Below, one piece after another: positions 14,944-22,231 of a stretch of 38,079 bases of DNA. A program made the position numbers and the translations under genes. The notes under the pieces are model-generated. The model saw nothing but the letters and a program-made list of their open reading frames with translations. It searched no databases and was not told the origin of the DNA. The DNA lies in the NCBI RefSeq assembly GCF_001864835.1, contig NZ_MJGI01000025.1:651057-689135 (forward strand). Direction: 5' to 3'. Source of the DNA: Curtobacterium sp. MCBA15_001 (GTDB lineage Bacteria > Actinomycetota > Actinomycetes > Actinomycetales > Microbacteriaceae). Every line of letters starts with the position of its first letter. The stretch's first letter is position 1.

Positions 14944-16434
14944 TCACCAGCGGATCCGCGCGAACTCCGCCCACAGCCGTCGGGCCCTCCCGGGGTTGAC
15001 CTGCTCGACCCATCCGATCCGGCCGAGCAGGTGTGCACGGAAGTCGGCGTGGTCGCCGCGGTCCTGCGACGACGGCCCGTGCTCGACGCAGTTGTGCAGG
15101 ACCGCGTGCAGGCGGTCGACCTCGCGCCGACCCGGAGACGTCCGCTCGTTCACGACGACGCCCGTCACCGACTGCCGCACCCCGGCGCGACGGACCCGGG
15201 TCTTGCGGCGGTTCAGCGTGTGGCCCTGCTCCGTGACGATCCGGTCGACCCCGCGCAGGAACGCCTCGGGGCGGGCGGCCAGGGCATCACCCCCGCTGAA
15301 CGTCAGGTCGTCGGCGTACCGCGTGTAGGTGCCGCCCACGGCTGCGGCCCAGCCGGCCAGGCGGGCGTCGAGGTGCCGCAACGACAGGTTCGCAAGCGCT
15401 GGGGACGTCGGAGCCCCCTGCGGCAGGTGTGGGGCAGCGAGTGCCCGACGGAGCGCGGCCCGCTCGTCCGGGTCTCCACCGGGCGGCATCGCCGTCAGCA
15501 CGTGTGGCGGGACCCGGTGCGTGCACAGGCCGGTGAGGACCTGCGCGAGGGGCTCGGCGAACCCGGCCGAGCGGAACACGCCGAAGACCGTCGGAGACTT
15601 CACGCTCGCGAAGAACGAGGTCAGGTCGGCCGAGAGCACCACGGGCCTGCCGACGTGCTCGGCCGCGCCGGAGACCACGCTGCGCCCGGCAACGAACCCG
15701 TGCGCTGCATCGTGCACGGGCAGCACCGCGAGCAGGTCGTCGAGGACGGTGCGCTGCGTGCGCTTGAGCATCGCGTACGGCTTCTCGAGCAGGCGCGGGG
15801 TCCGTCCCGGCCGCTGCAGCCACTCGTGGCGGTGGTGGTGCAACGGACTCGTCGGACCCGGGCCGCGGTTCCAGCCCCGCGTGTCGGCCAGCCACAGCAG
15901 CCGCCCGACGGTCAGGTCGAGCTCGCGGGCGAGTTCGGGCAGCGTGTCGACGAGCAGCCGGCTGGCGACGGTCGGATGCGCCTGCACCGGGGCAGCCCGT
16001 CGCAGCAGGACCCGCACGGGCCGCAGCGGCTCGCGCGCCTCGTGCAGCCGGACCAGTCGCGGCGCGCCCGCGAGGACCGCGGCCAGTTGCCGCGGGGCGT
16101 CCACCGGCGGTCTCGGGTACGCGTCGAGGGCGACGCCGACGGCCACCCCGACGTAGGTCCGCTCCACGCCGAGCACGTCGTAGCCCACGGCGGTCAGCCC
16201 GTCGCGCTCCCACCGTGCGGCGGTCAGGAACGCGTCGGCGAGGGCGCCCGCGACGACGTCGATCGGCGTGTGCGTGGAGTTCCCGGGAGACCTGTCAGTG
16301 CTTCCGTGAGGGCGAGTGCGCGGAGCGCGCCGTGCCTCTCGGGGCGTGTGGTCCTGCTGGTACTGCGTGCCCCGGGGTGACCCCGGAGAGGTCGGCGCGT
16401 CACGCGCGCCGTCCGCCTCCCCCGGGAACCCCAC
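14944..16434 (-). CDS. Retron-type reverse transcriptase
   Basis: Up to 496 residues (GTG at 16434). RT motifs in order: AHGFVAGRS 244-252, catalytic DLTSFF 270-275, LPQGAPTSP 337-345, YTRYADDLTFSG 370-381 with YADD 373-376, GHTLNRRKTR 404-413 and QSVTGVVVN 421-429. The VTG triplet and a GAAEH (256-260) in the place of NAxxH point to the retron clade, as does the ending GRIGWVEQVNP. Residues 60-200 are an N-terminal extension. Residues 1-57 look unlike protein: about 19% of codons end in A or T against a few percent in the body, and this DNA folds as the candidate RNA at 16276-16432. The real start may thus lie after 16275, but the first in-frame GTG there is at 16188. No accessory effector is fused. 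Group II intron and DGR features are absent. Confidence 0.85.
   Translation of the reverse strand: MGFPGEADGARDAPTSPGSPRGTQYQQDHTPREARRAPRTRPHGSTDRSPGNSTHTPIDVVAGALADAFLTAARWERDGLTAVGYDVLGVERTYVGVAVGVALDAYPRPPVDAPRQLAAVLAGAPRLVRLHEAREPLRPVRVLLRRAAPVQAHPTVASRLLVDTLPELARELDLTVGRLLWLADTRGWNRGPGPTSPLHHHRHEWLQRPGRTPRLLEKPYAMLKRTQRTVLDDLLAVLPVHDAAHGFVAGRSVVSGAAEHVGRPVVLSADLTSFFASVKSPTVFGVFRSAGFAEPLAQVLTGLCTHRVPPHVLTAMPPGGDPDERAALRRALAAPHLPQGAPTSPALANLSLRHLDARLAGWAAAVGGTYTRYADDLTFSGGDALAARPEAFLRGVDRIVTEQGHTLNRRKTRVRRAGVRQSVTGVVVNERTSPGRREVDRLHAVLHNCVEHGPSSQDRGDHADFRAHLLGRIGWVEQVNPGRARRLWAEFARIRW
16276..16432 (-). ncRNA. Candidate retron-like structured RNA (msr-msd position)
   Basis: On the minus strand GGGGTTCCCGGGGGA (16418-16432) can pair with TCTCCCGGGAACTCC (16276-16290) in 15 continuous pairs including two G-U, enclosing 127 nt. 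Inside are GGCGCG/CGCGCC, a 10-bp stem with one bulge (CCTCTCCGGGG with CCCCGAGAGG) enclosing about 36 nt, and GCGCG/CGCGC. A TAGGGT -10 at 16441-16446 would start transcription near 16434, two bases before the closing helix. This is the layout of retron RNAs, which are closed by a1/a2 repeats and precede the RT. No branching guanosine was identified, and GC-rich DNA folds easily, so this remains a prediction. Confidence 0.4.
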
Positions 16435-16450
16435 GGCGACACCCTACGAC

Positions 16451-16490
16451 GTCCGTCGGGGTCCGTCGGGGTCCGCCGGGGTACGGTCGG
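16451..16490. repeat. 10-bp tandem repeat between the RT and mgtC-like promoters
   Basis: Four 10-bp units in a row: GTCCGTCGGG twice, GTCCGCCGGG and the divergent GTACGGTCGG. The period equals one helical turn, and the tract fills the 61-bp space between the divergent RT and MgtC starts. TACGGT (16482-16487) is a possible -10 for a leaderless MgtC transcript. A protein-binding site is possible; slippage-derived repetition is the alternative. Confidence 0.55.
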
Positions 16491-16495
16491 TCTCG

Positions 16496-17212
16496 ATGAG
16501 CATCGCCGACCTGACCGAACCGTTCGCCGGCCAGGGGTGGGTGCAGATCGGCGAGGTCCTGCTCGCCTTCCTGCTCGCGTCCCTGATCGGCCTCGAGCGG
16601 CAGGTGCGGTCGAAGAGCGCCGGGATCCGGACGCAGACGATCGTGGGGACCGCGGCAGCGCTCATGCTCCTGGTCAGCAAGTACGGCTTCGGGGACGTCC
16701 TCGTGGCAGGACACGTCGTGCTCGACCCGTCCCGTGTTGCGGCGCAGGTCGTCTCCGGTGTCGGCTTCCTCGGCGCGGGACTCATCCTCACCCGACGCGG
16801 TACCGTGCGGGGGCTGACGACGGCCGCCTCGGTGTGGGAGACCGCGGCCATCGGCATGGCCGCCGGGGCCGGTCTCTGGGTGCTCGCGCTCGTCGTCACC
16901 GCTCTGCACTTCGTGGTGGTCTTCGGGTACACCGCGCTCATCCGGGCGCTCCCGCACGCGGCGGACACGTCGCTGACGCTCGAGGTCGTCTACGACGCCG
17001 GGCACGGCGTGCTCCCGAGGGTGCTCAGCGTCCTGACGTCCACGGGGTGGCGTCTGGGTCGCCTGGTCCAGCAGGACAGCGAGCGGGAGGGGACCACGGT
17101 CGTGCGGCTCGAGGTGACCGGTTCCCGGGAGACTGCGGTGTTGCTCGCACAGATCAGCGAAGTGGCCGGCGTGCGGACGGTGGACCCCGCGGTCGCCGAC
17201 GAACTGGAGTGA
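16496..17212 (+). CDS. MgtC/SapB-family membrane protein
   Basis: A 238-residue inner-membrane protein. The conserved N-terminal region LIGLERQVRSKSAGIRTQTIVGTAAALMLL and the GVGFLGAGLILTRRGTVRGLTTAAS segment define the MgtC/SapB fold, with four to five membrane helices in residues 15-150. The C-terminal 80 residues form a soluble ACT-like region. Homologues help survival in low magnesium or acid; the role here is unknown. The gene is divergent from the RT with only 61 bp between start codons. Confidence 0.88.
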   Translation: MSIADLTEPFAGQGWVQIGEVLLAFLLASLIGLERQVRSKSAGIRTQTIVGTAAALMLLVSKYGFGDVLVAGHVVLDPSRVAAQVVSGVGFLGAGLILTRRGTVRGLTTAASVWETAAIGMAAGAGLWVLALVVTALHFVVVFGYTALIRALPHAADTSLTLEVVYDAGHGVLPRVLSVLTSTGWRLGRLVQQDSEREGTTVVRLEVTGSRETAVLLAQISEVAGVRTVDPAVADELE

Positions 17213-17234
17213 CCGCCTCTGCCATGCTCGGTGG

Positions 17235-17792
17235 ATGGTCTCGTACTTCCTGACCCACGCCGAGGTGGTCGTCGACCCGGTCGCACCCATCGAGTCCTGG
17301 GGACTCTCTCCTGCCGGGCGGGCCCGAGCGACCCGTGCGCACGTGTCCTCGTGGGACCCCGGCGTCACGCGCATCGTGTCGAGCACGGAGCAGAAGGCCG
17401 TGGAGACCGCCGCGCTCGTCGGCGGTGCGGTGGGCATCGCGCCGGAGACCGACGCACGGCTCGGCGAGATCGACCGCAGCGCCACCGGCTACCTGCCGCC
17501 GGACGTGTTCGAGCCCGTCGTCGACGCCTTCTTCGCCCGGCCCGACACGTCGGTCCGCGGATGGGAGCGCGCCGTCGACGCGCAGGCCCGCATCGTCGCG
17601 GCCGTCCGCCGGCTGACAGCGGACGGTGACGCCACGATCGTGGCGCACGGCGCGGTCGGAGCGCTGCTGCTCGCCGACCTGCGCGCGGTGCCGATCAGCC
17701 GCGCACTCGACCAACCCGGCATGGGCAGCGTCTTCACGTTCGACCCGCCCACGTGGCAGGCCCGTTCCGGTTGGTCCCGGATCGAGCCCTGA
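17235..17792 (+). CDS. Histidine phosphatase superfamily protein with atypical RHG box
   Basis: A 185-residue phosphoglycerate-mutase-like protein. The usual LVRHGE opening is LTHAE at residues 6-10: the phospho-acceptor His is kept but the flanking Arg is Thr. The second catalytic His is present in IVAHGA near residue 136, and VSSTEQKAVETAALV corresponds to the family's SSxxxRAxxTA segment with Lys for Arg. Members with TH instead of RH exist, so this is probably a subfamily rather than decay. It follows the MgtC gene by 22 nt in the same direction and precedes RidA by 25 nt. Confidence 0.85.
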   Translation: MVSYFLTHAEVVVDPVAPIESWGLSPAGRARATRAHVSSWDPGVTRIVSSTEQKAVETAALVGGAVGIAPETDARLGEIDRSATGYLPPDVFEPVVDAFFARPDTSVRGWERAVDAQARIVAAVRRLTADGDATIVAHGAVGALLLADLRAVPISRALDQPGMGSVFTFDPPTWQARSGWSRIEP

Positions 17793-17817
17793 CCGACGCG
17801 TCCGCCAGGATGGCCCC

Positions 17818-18225
17818 ATGGTCAGTGCAGTCCGTCTCATCCGTTCCGCATCGCTCAGCTCGATCGCAGAGTACGCGTACGCCGCGACCGCACCCGCCGA
17901 CGCACGACTCGTGTTCCTGGCCGGGTCGTGCCCGCTGGACGCAGCCGGACGCACCATCGCGGTCGGCGACCATGCGGGACAGGCAGCGGCGTGCATCGCG
18001 AACCTGCGGCAGGCGCTGTCCGACGCGGGCGCCACACTCGAGGACGTCGTGTCGACGCGGGTGTTGGTCGCGTCCTCGCGGCAGGCCGACCTGATCGCCG
18101 CGTGGCAGGTCGTGCGGGACGCGTTCGGCGACCACGACGCACCGAGCACGTTGCTCGGCGTCACGGTGCTCGGCTACGACGACCAGCTGGTCGAGATCGA
18201 GGCAGTCGCCGCCGTCGTCGACTGA
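17818..18225 (+). CDS. RidA/YjgF-family protein
   Basis: A 135-residue RidA-fold protein. The core LVFLAGSCPLDAAGRTIAVGDHAGQAAACIANLRQALSDAGATLEDVVSTRVLV follows the family, but the signature arginine region near the C-terminus reads DAPSTLLGVTVLGYDDQLVEIEAVAAV: the usual RxxVxV arginine is replaced by Thr-Leu, so imine deaminase activity is doubtful. It is probably co-transcribed with the histidine phosphatase. The stop is followed after 8 bp by a large hairpin. Confidence 0.85.
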   Translation: MVSAVRLIRSASLSSIAEYAYAATAPADARLVFLAGSCPLDAAGRTIAVGDHAGQAAACIANLRQALSDAGATLEDVVSTRVLVASSRQADLIAAWQVVRDAFGDHDAPSTLLGVTVLGYDDQLVEIEAVAAVVD

Positions 18226-18233
18226 CGTGGTTG

Positions 18234-18277
18234 CGGACGGGAGGCGCGTGGCGGGACCGCCCCGCGCCTCCCGTCCG
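18234..18277 (+). terminator. GGACGGGAGGC-family hairpin after the RidA gene
   Basis: CGGACGGGAGGCGCG (18234-18248) and its exact inverse (18263-18277) form a 15-bp stem; the 14-nt loop contains GGCGG/CCGCC and can extend it. It lies 8 bp after the RidA stop and faces a convergent gene. No U-tract is present. It is a full palindromic member of the 3'-end element family. Confidence 0.75.
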
Positions 18278-18285
18278 ACACGACC

Positions 18286-18359
18286 GCTGTCGTACGACAG
18301 CGACCCTGTCGCGCGAGCCGCGGCCTGGTCGGCGCGCGACAAGACCGATGTCGTACGAC
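18286..18359. repeat. TGTCG...CGACA palindrome cluster
   Basis: Three palindromes follow the RidA hairpin: GCTGTCGTACGACAGC (18286-18301), arms TGTCGCGCG (18307-18315) and CGCGCGACA (18333-18341), and GTCGTACGAC (18350-18359). The first and third share the core GTCGTACGAC and are 61 bp apart. The cluster ends 19 bp before the stop of the convergent SDR gene, so it may be terminator structure for that gene or a pair of protein sites. Confidence 0.6.
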
Positions 18360-18377
18360 TTCGGGGATGTCGCTGCG

Positions 18378-19337
18378 TCAGCGGCGTCGCGCCAGGACCA
18401 GACCCGCGACCGCCGCCGCGGCGCCCGCCCAGACCAGCGGGCGCGTGATGCGCCGACGCTTGGCGACCCACCCGCCGTCCGTGGCGTTGCCCGCGTCGGC
18501 GGGGGTGAACAGGTTGCCGTCGGTGGGTTCCTGGTGGCCGCGGAGCGCGAAGGTCTCGACCATCGGTCCCGTGATCCGGTGGAAGAGGCCGGGGAACACG
18601 TACTGCAGCGGGACGAGCGACGCCTGGATGCGGCCGACGAACCGGTAGCGCTTGGGGTGCAGCGCCGCGGTCACGACCGCCTTGCCGGCGCGCTCGACGG
18701 ACACGGTCGGCGGCAGCGGGTGCGAGGCCTTGTCGGTGTAGTTGGCGCCGTTCTGGTAGATCGGCGTGTCGATCGTCGACGGCATCAGCGTGGTGAAGTG
18801 GATGTCCGTGTGTGCGAACTCGTCGCCGAGCACGTCGACGAGCCCGAGTGCGGCGTGCTTGCTCGTGACGTACGCCGACTGGTACGGCGCGGACAGCAGC
18901 GACTGGATGCTGCCGACGAGCACGTAGGTGCCTCGCCCCCGTTGCTTCCAGTGCGGCAGCAGGTGGGTGATGGCGTACAGGTGGCCGTAGAGGTTCGTGT
19001 CGACGACGCGCTTGAACGAGTCGGTCGGTGTCTGCTCGAACAGGCCGTAGATGAACAGCGCCGCGTTCCCGACGAACACGTCGATGTGCCCGAACCGTGT
19101 GGTGACGGTGCTGATGAGGTCCGCGACCTGGTGCTCGTCACCGACGTCGGTCGGGATCGCGACGGCCTCGGCGCCGAGCTGCCGGCACTCCTCGGCGGCG
19201 GCCTCGAGGCTGTCGTGGCTGCGTGCGGCGAGCACCACCGTCGCGCCGCGCCGGGCGAACTCGTGGGCGGCCGCGCGGCCGATGCCGCTCGACGCTCCGG
19301 TGATGACGACGACCTGACCGCGGAACCGTTTCGACAT
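18378..19337 (-). CDS. SDR-family oxidoreductase with C-terminal membrane anchor
   Basis: A 319-residue classical short-chain dehydrogenase. TGASSGIG at 14-21 is the cofactor loop, NAA the structural motif, Ser in VGSIQS and YVTSK the catalytic Tyr and Lys. The C-terminal 25 residues RRRITRPLVWAGAAAAVAGLVLARRR look like a basic-flanked membrane helix, which most SDRs of this length lack. Substrate unknown. It is a single-gene unit, convergent with RidA and divergent from the small membrane protein. Confidence 0.9.
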   Translation of the reverse strand: MSKRFRGQVVVITGASSGIGRAAAHEFARRGATVVLAARSHDSLEAAAEECRQLGAEAVAIPTDVGDEHQVADLISTVTTRFGHIDVFVGNAALFIYGLFEQTPTDSFKRVVDTNLYGHLYAITHLLPHWKQRGRGTYVLVGSIQSLLSAPYQSAYVTSKHAALGLVDVLGDEFAHTDIHFTTLMPSTIDTPIYQNGANYTDKASHPLPPTVSVERAGKAVVTAALHPKRYRFVGRIQASLVPLQYVFPGLFHRITGPMVETFALRGHQEPTDGNLFTPADAGNATDGGWVAKRRRITRPLVWAGAAAAVAGLVLARRR

Positions 19338-19456
19338 GCCTCCTGGCTACGCGAGCGGCGCTGACCGCATGCCCAGTCCTGGGGTGCGCGCGCACGGTCG
19401 AAGCCGGTCGGCGCGAGCGCTGGCCGGGTGGGGATGCCGCGTGCGACGATGACGAC

Positions 19457-19741
19457 ATGACCGAGCGCGAGAGCACCAGCGACGGGCTGTCCCTCGACGA
19501 GGCCCGGGCGATCGCCGAGCACGCGCGCGAGGGCCGCCTCGAGCTCGACGACCCCGAGATCCGACGCCTCGTGGGTGAGGCGAACCGGATGCTGGTCCGC
19601 ACGCAGATGTGGGGCGAGACCCCGCCGACACCCAGGCGCCGGTGGAAGCGCCGGATGCTCGCGTTCGGCGCGGCCGGCATCGTGCTCGTCTGGGTGATCG
19701 GGCTGCTCGGACCGCTGCTGCTGCGCATCGGGAGCGAGTAG
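19457..19741 (+). CDS. Small hypothetical membrane protein
   Basis: A 94-residue protein. The first 50 residues are acidic and helical (LSLDEARAIAEHAREGRLELDDPEIRRLVGEANRML), followed by a basic stretch RRRWKRR and one membrane helix (MLAFGAAGIVLVWVIGLLGPLLL). The positive-inside rule puts the N-terminus in the cytoplasm. ATG at 19457 has no clear ribosome site. I recognise no family; codon usage supports it being real. Confidence 0.65.
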   Translation: MTERESTSDGLSLDEARAIAEHAREGRLELDDPEIRRLVGEANRMLVRTQMWGETPPTPRRRWKRRMLAFGAAGIVLVWVIGLLGPLLLRIGSE

Positions 19742-19795
19742 CCCCGGTACGCCCAGCGCCGGACCAGCCGACGCCGGGACGCCCAGCGCGATCGC

Positions 19796-21061
19796 CTACC
19801 AGGGGTGGGCGATGTCGCGGGGCCGAGCCGGGCCTCCCGTCCGAGTGGACCGAGCGGTCCCAACGGTCCCAGCGGTCCCGGCGGTCCGAGCGGTCCGGCC
19901 GTTCCGGTCCGTCGTGACCAGTCCCACCGTGCCGAGCGCTGACGCCGGTGTCGCCTGCAGGACGGCACACGCGGCACCGCGCGCCACCACGTTCTCCCCG
20001 AGCGTCGTCGCACCGACCCAGGGCATCGCGGTGATGGCGAGCCGCTCACCGAGCCGGGCGCGCAGCGCGTCGAGCAGGACGGAGCCGGCTGCCTGGGCCG
20101 CGCTGCCGCCGACCACGATCCGCGGCAGGTCCAGCAGTTCGACCAGGTGCACGAGTGCCGAGCCGACCGCGGCCCCGGCCTCGACGACCAGCGGTGCCGC
20201 GCCGGGTGCCCGACACAGGTCGTCGAACGCGGAGCGGACGGCGCCGGGGTCCTCGAGCGGGATGCCGGGCGGCAGGAGTCCCGCGGCGATCCCGCGCCGG
20301 ACCTGCTGCAGGGGCTGACAGGCCTGCCAGAGCGGCATCCACGCGCCGTGTGCGGACACCGGCATCCCACCGAACTCCCCCGCGTTGCCGGTGCTGCCCC
20401 GGACGACCTGACCGCCCACCACGATGCCGGCACCGACCCCGTGCCCCAGGTACAGCGACACCAGGTCGGTCACCACCGGGGCGGTCCACCACTCGGCGAG
20501 CGCGCTGGCGACGACGTCCTTCTCGACGTGGACGGGGAGACCGGTGCGTCGGGCGAGTTCGGCTGCGAGCGGGAACCCGGTCCAGGCCGTGAGCTGCGCG
20601 GGGGCTCCGAGGGTGGCGCCGTCGAGCTCGATGGGTCCCGGTGCGGCGATGCCGATGCCGACCACGCGGGCGGGGTCGACACGTGCACGGGTGACGACGT
20701 CGGCCACCGCCTGGGCCATCGCGTCGAGGGTCGTCCCGGGATCGGTCAGGTCGGCGGCGCCGAGTTGGTGTTCGGTGACGAGCCCGCCGCCCAGGTCGAG
20801 CAGGACGACGGCGACGTGGGCGGGGTCGAGGTGCACGCCGACGGCGAAGCGGCCGTCGCGGGCGAGGGTGAGGCGTCGGTCGGCGTCGTGCACGAGTCCG
20901 TCGGCCTGCAGGCGGGCGGTGATGTTCGACACGGTCTGCGCGGAGAGCCCGGTGCGGTCGCGGATGTCCGTGCGGGTGAGCGGTCCGCTGCGTCGGACGA
21001 GGTCGAGGACGACGGCGCGGTTGTGGGCTCCGGTGTGGGTGTGGTTCTGCCCTGCAGACAT
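19796..21061 (-). CDS. ROK-family transcriptional regulator of the mannoside locus
   Basis: A 421-residue repressor-type ROK protein. Residues 10-60 are a winged helix (NRAVVLDLVRRSGPLTRTDIRDRTGLSAQTVSNITARLQ); the rest is the sugar-kinase-like ROK fold. The ROK zinc site is missing: GNAGEFGGMPVSAHGAWMPLWQACQ replaces the usual ExGH and CxCGxxGC motifs, so sugar binding or stability may differ. The C-terminus after about residue 388 is a low-complexity TAR/TAG repeat encoded by 9-bp units and by a GGACGGGAGGCC element, a probable late extension. It is divergent from the ABC operon and presumably regulates it. Confidence 0.88.
   Translation of the reverse strand: MSAGQNHTHTGAHNRAVVLDLVRRSGPLTRTDIRDRTGLSAQTVSNITARLQADGLVHDADRRLTLARDGRFAVGVHLDPAHVAVVLLDLGGGLVTEHQLGAADLTDPGTTLDAMAQAVADVVTRARVDPARVVGIGIAAPGPIELDGATLGAPAQLTAWTGFPLAAELARRTGLPVHVEKDVVASALAEWWTAPVVTDLVSLYLGHGVGAGIVVGGQVVRGSTGNAGEFGGMPVSAHGAWMPLWQACQPLQQVRRGIAAGLLPPGIPLEDPGAVRSAFDDLCRAPGAAPLVVEAGAAVGSALVHLVELLDLPRIVVGGSAAQAAGSVLLDALRARLGERLAITAMPWVGATTLGENVVARGAACAVLQATPASALGTVGLVTTDRNGRTARTAGTAGTVGTARSTRTGGPARPRDIAHPW
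19830..19911 (-). repeat. 3'-end element and 9-bp repeats inside the ROK gene tail
   Basis: A GGACGGGAGGCC element (minus strand, 19831-19842) lies inside the last codons of the ROK gene, next to a run of about six ACCGCYGGG-type 9-bp units (to 19911). They encode the tail TARTAGTAGTVGTARSTRTGG. In the other copies this element lies after the stop codon, so here the reading frame seems to have run into it. Confidence 0.6.
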
Positions 21062-21124
21062 CTCAGTGTCCTCGTGGTTGACGGGCCGGGGTCATGGTCC
21101 TTAGCATCGCTGTCCAAGCGAATT

Positions 21125-21143
21125 TGTCAATCGAATGGATTGA
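21125..21143. promoter_or_regulatory. Candidate ROK operator and ROK-gene -35 element
   Basis: TCAATCGAATGGATTGA (21127-21143) has 6-bp inverted arms in an AT-rich patch of the 176-bp divergent region. TTGACA on the minus strand (21125-21130) overlaps it and is 18 bp from TGCTAA, a promoter for the ROK gene. Repressor bound here would cover the regulator's own promoter and the start region of the transporter operon. Confidence 0.55.
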
Positions 21144-21237
21144 ACCGACCGTTCGAGGACGATCCGCCAGCGGCCACATCGACGTGGCGGCGCCCGTGAG
21201 CACACCGGCGTGGCCACGGGGACCCGAAGGGACGCCC

Positions 21238-22227
21238 GTGACGACGACTGCTCGCCCGGCCACCGCAGTGCGACCCGCGACCTCGACCGAGGGCACCGGT
21301 CGACGCGCGCGGCGACGACACCCCTGGACCCCGGCGGAGAAGCGACGGCTCCGTGTGGGCATCGCGTTCATCTCCCCGTGGATCATCGGCGTGGCGGTGT
21401 TCATCGCCTACCCGCTGATCTACTCCTTCGTGATCAGCCTGACCCGCTACTCCGGTATGGACGCGGCGACGTTCGTCGGGTTCGGCAACTACGTCGCGGC
21501 GTTCATCGACCCGCTCGTGCACACCGCCGTGGGGAACACGCTGTTCTACGCGGTGATCGCGGTGCCGGTCGGCATCGTGGTCGCGATCGTGATCGCCCTG
21601 GCGATGAACCAGGACGTGAAGGAGATCAGCTGGTACCGGACGGCGCTGTACATCCCGTCCCTCATCCCGACGTTCGCGCTGGCCTTCATCTTCGTGGTGC
21701 TCGTGAACCCGCAGACCGGCATCGTCAACCAGGTGCTGAAGCTCGTCGGGGTGCCAGCGACGAACCTGCTCGGCGATCCGACGACGGCGAAGCTCGTCAT
21801 CGTCGCCCTGGCGCAGATGGGTGCGGGGAACGCGGCGCTGGTGTTCCTGGCCGGCATGCGTGGGATCCCGAAGACCCTGTACGAGGCCGCCCGTGTGGAC
21901 GGTGCCGGACCGATGCGGCAGTTCTTCGCCCTGACGCTCCCGCTCATCTCCCCCGCGATCCTGTTCAACCTGATCACCGGGATCAGCAACGGCCTGCAGG
22001 TGTTCACCGAGGCGTACGTGATCTCGTCCGGCACGGGCGGGTTGGGGTCGCCGGACAACGGGACCTTGTTCTACATGCTCTACCTCTACAAGAACGCGTT
22101 CAGCTACGCGCAGCTCGGCTTCGCGAGTGCGATGGCCGTGCTGCTGTTCCTGGCCGGGATGATCCTGTCGGGTCTCGTCTACTGGCTGTCCAAGCGGTTC
22201 GTGAACTACGACGTGAACGGGGAGTGA
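21238..22227 (+). CDS. Sugar ABC transporter permease (MalF/UgpA type)
   Basis: A 329-residue inner-membrane permease. Six membrane helices follow a basic N-terminus (RRARRRHPWTPAEKRRLR). The ATPase-docking EAA loop is YEAARVDGAGPMRQFFALTLPLISPAILF, and the first periplasmic region LTRYSGMDAATFVGFGNY is typical of the carbohydrate uptake CUT1 group. I use GTG at 21238 with GAAGG before it; an earlier GTG at 21196 is possible. First gene of an operon with the second permease, the binding protein, two oxidoreductases and GH125. Confidence 0.92.
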   Translation: MTTTARPATAVRPATSTEGTGRRARRRHPWTPAEKRRLRVGIAFISPWIIGVAVFIAYPLIYSFVISLTRYSGMDAATFVGFGNYVAAFIDPLVHTAVGNTLFYAVIAVPVGIVVAIVIALAMNQDVKEISWYRTALYIPSLIPTFALAFIFVVLVNPQTGIVNQVLKLVGVPATNLLGDPTTAKLVIVALAQMGAGNAALVFLAGMRGIPKTLYEAARVDGAGPMRQFFALTLPLISPAILFNLITGISNGLQVFTEAYVISSGTGGLGSPDNGTLFYMLYLYKNAFSYAQLGFASAMAVLLFLAGMILSGLVYWLSKRFVNYDVNGE

Positions 22228-22231
22228 CGCC

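Noticed and set aside
14944..16434. Group II intron or diversity-generating retroelement
   Set aside because: No maturase or endonuclease domain, no domain V/VI-like RNA at the 3' side, QGAPTSP rather than the SQ motif of DGRs, and no template/variable repeat pair noticed.
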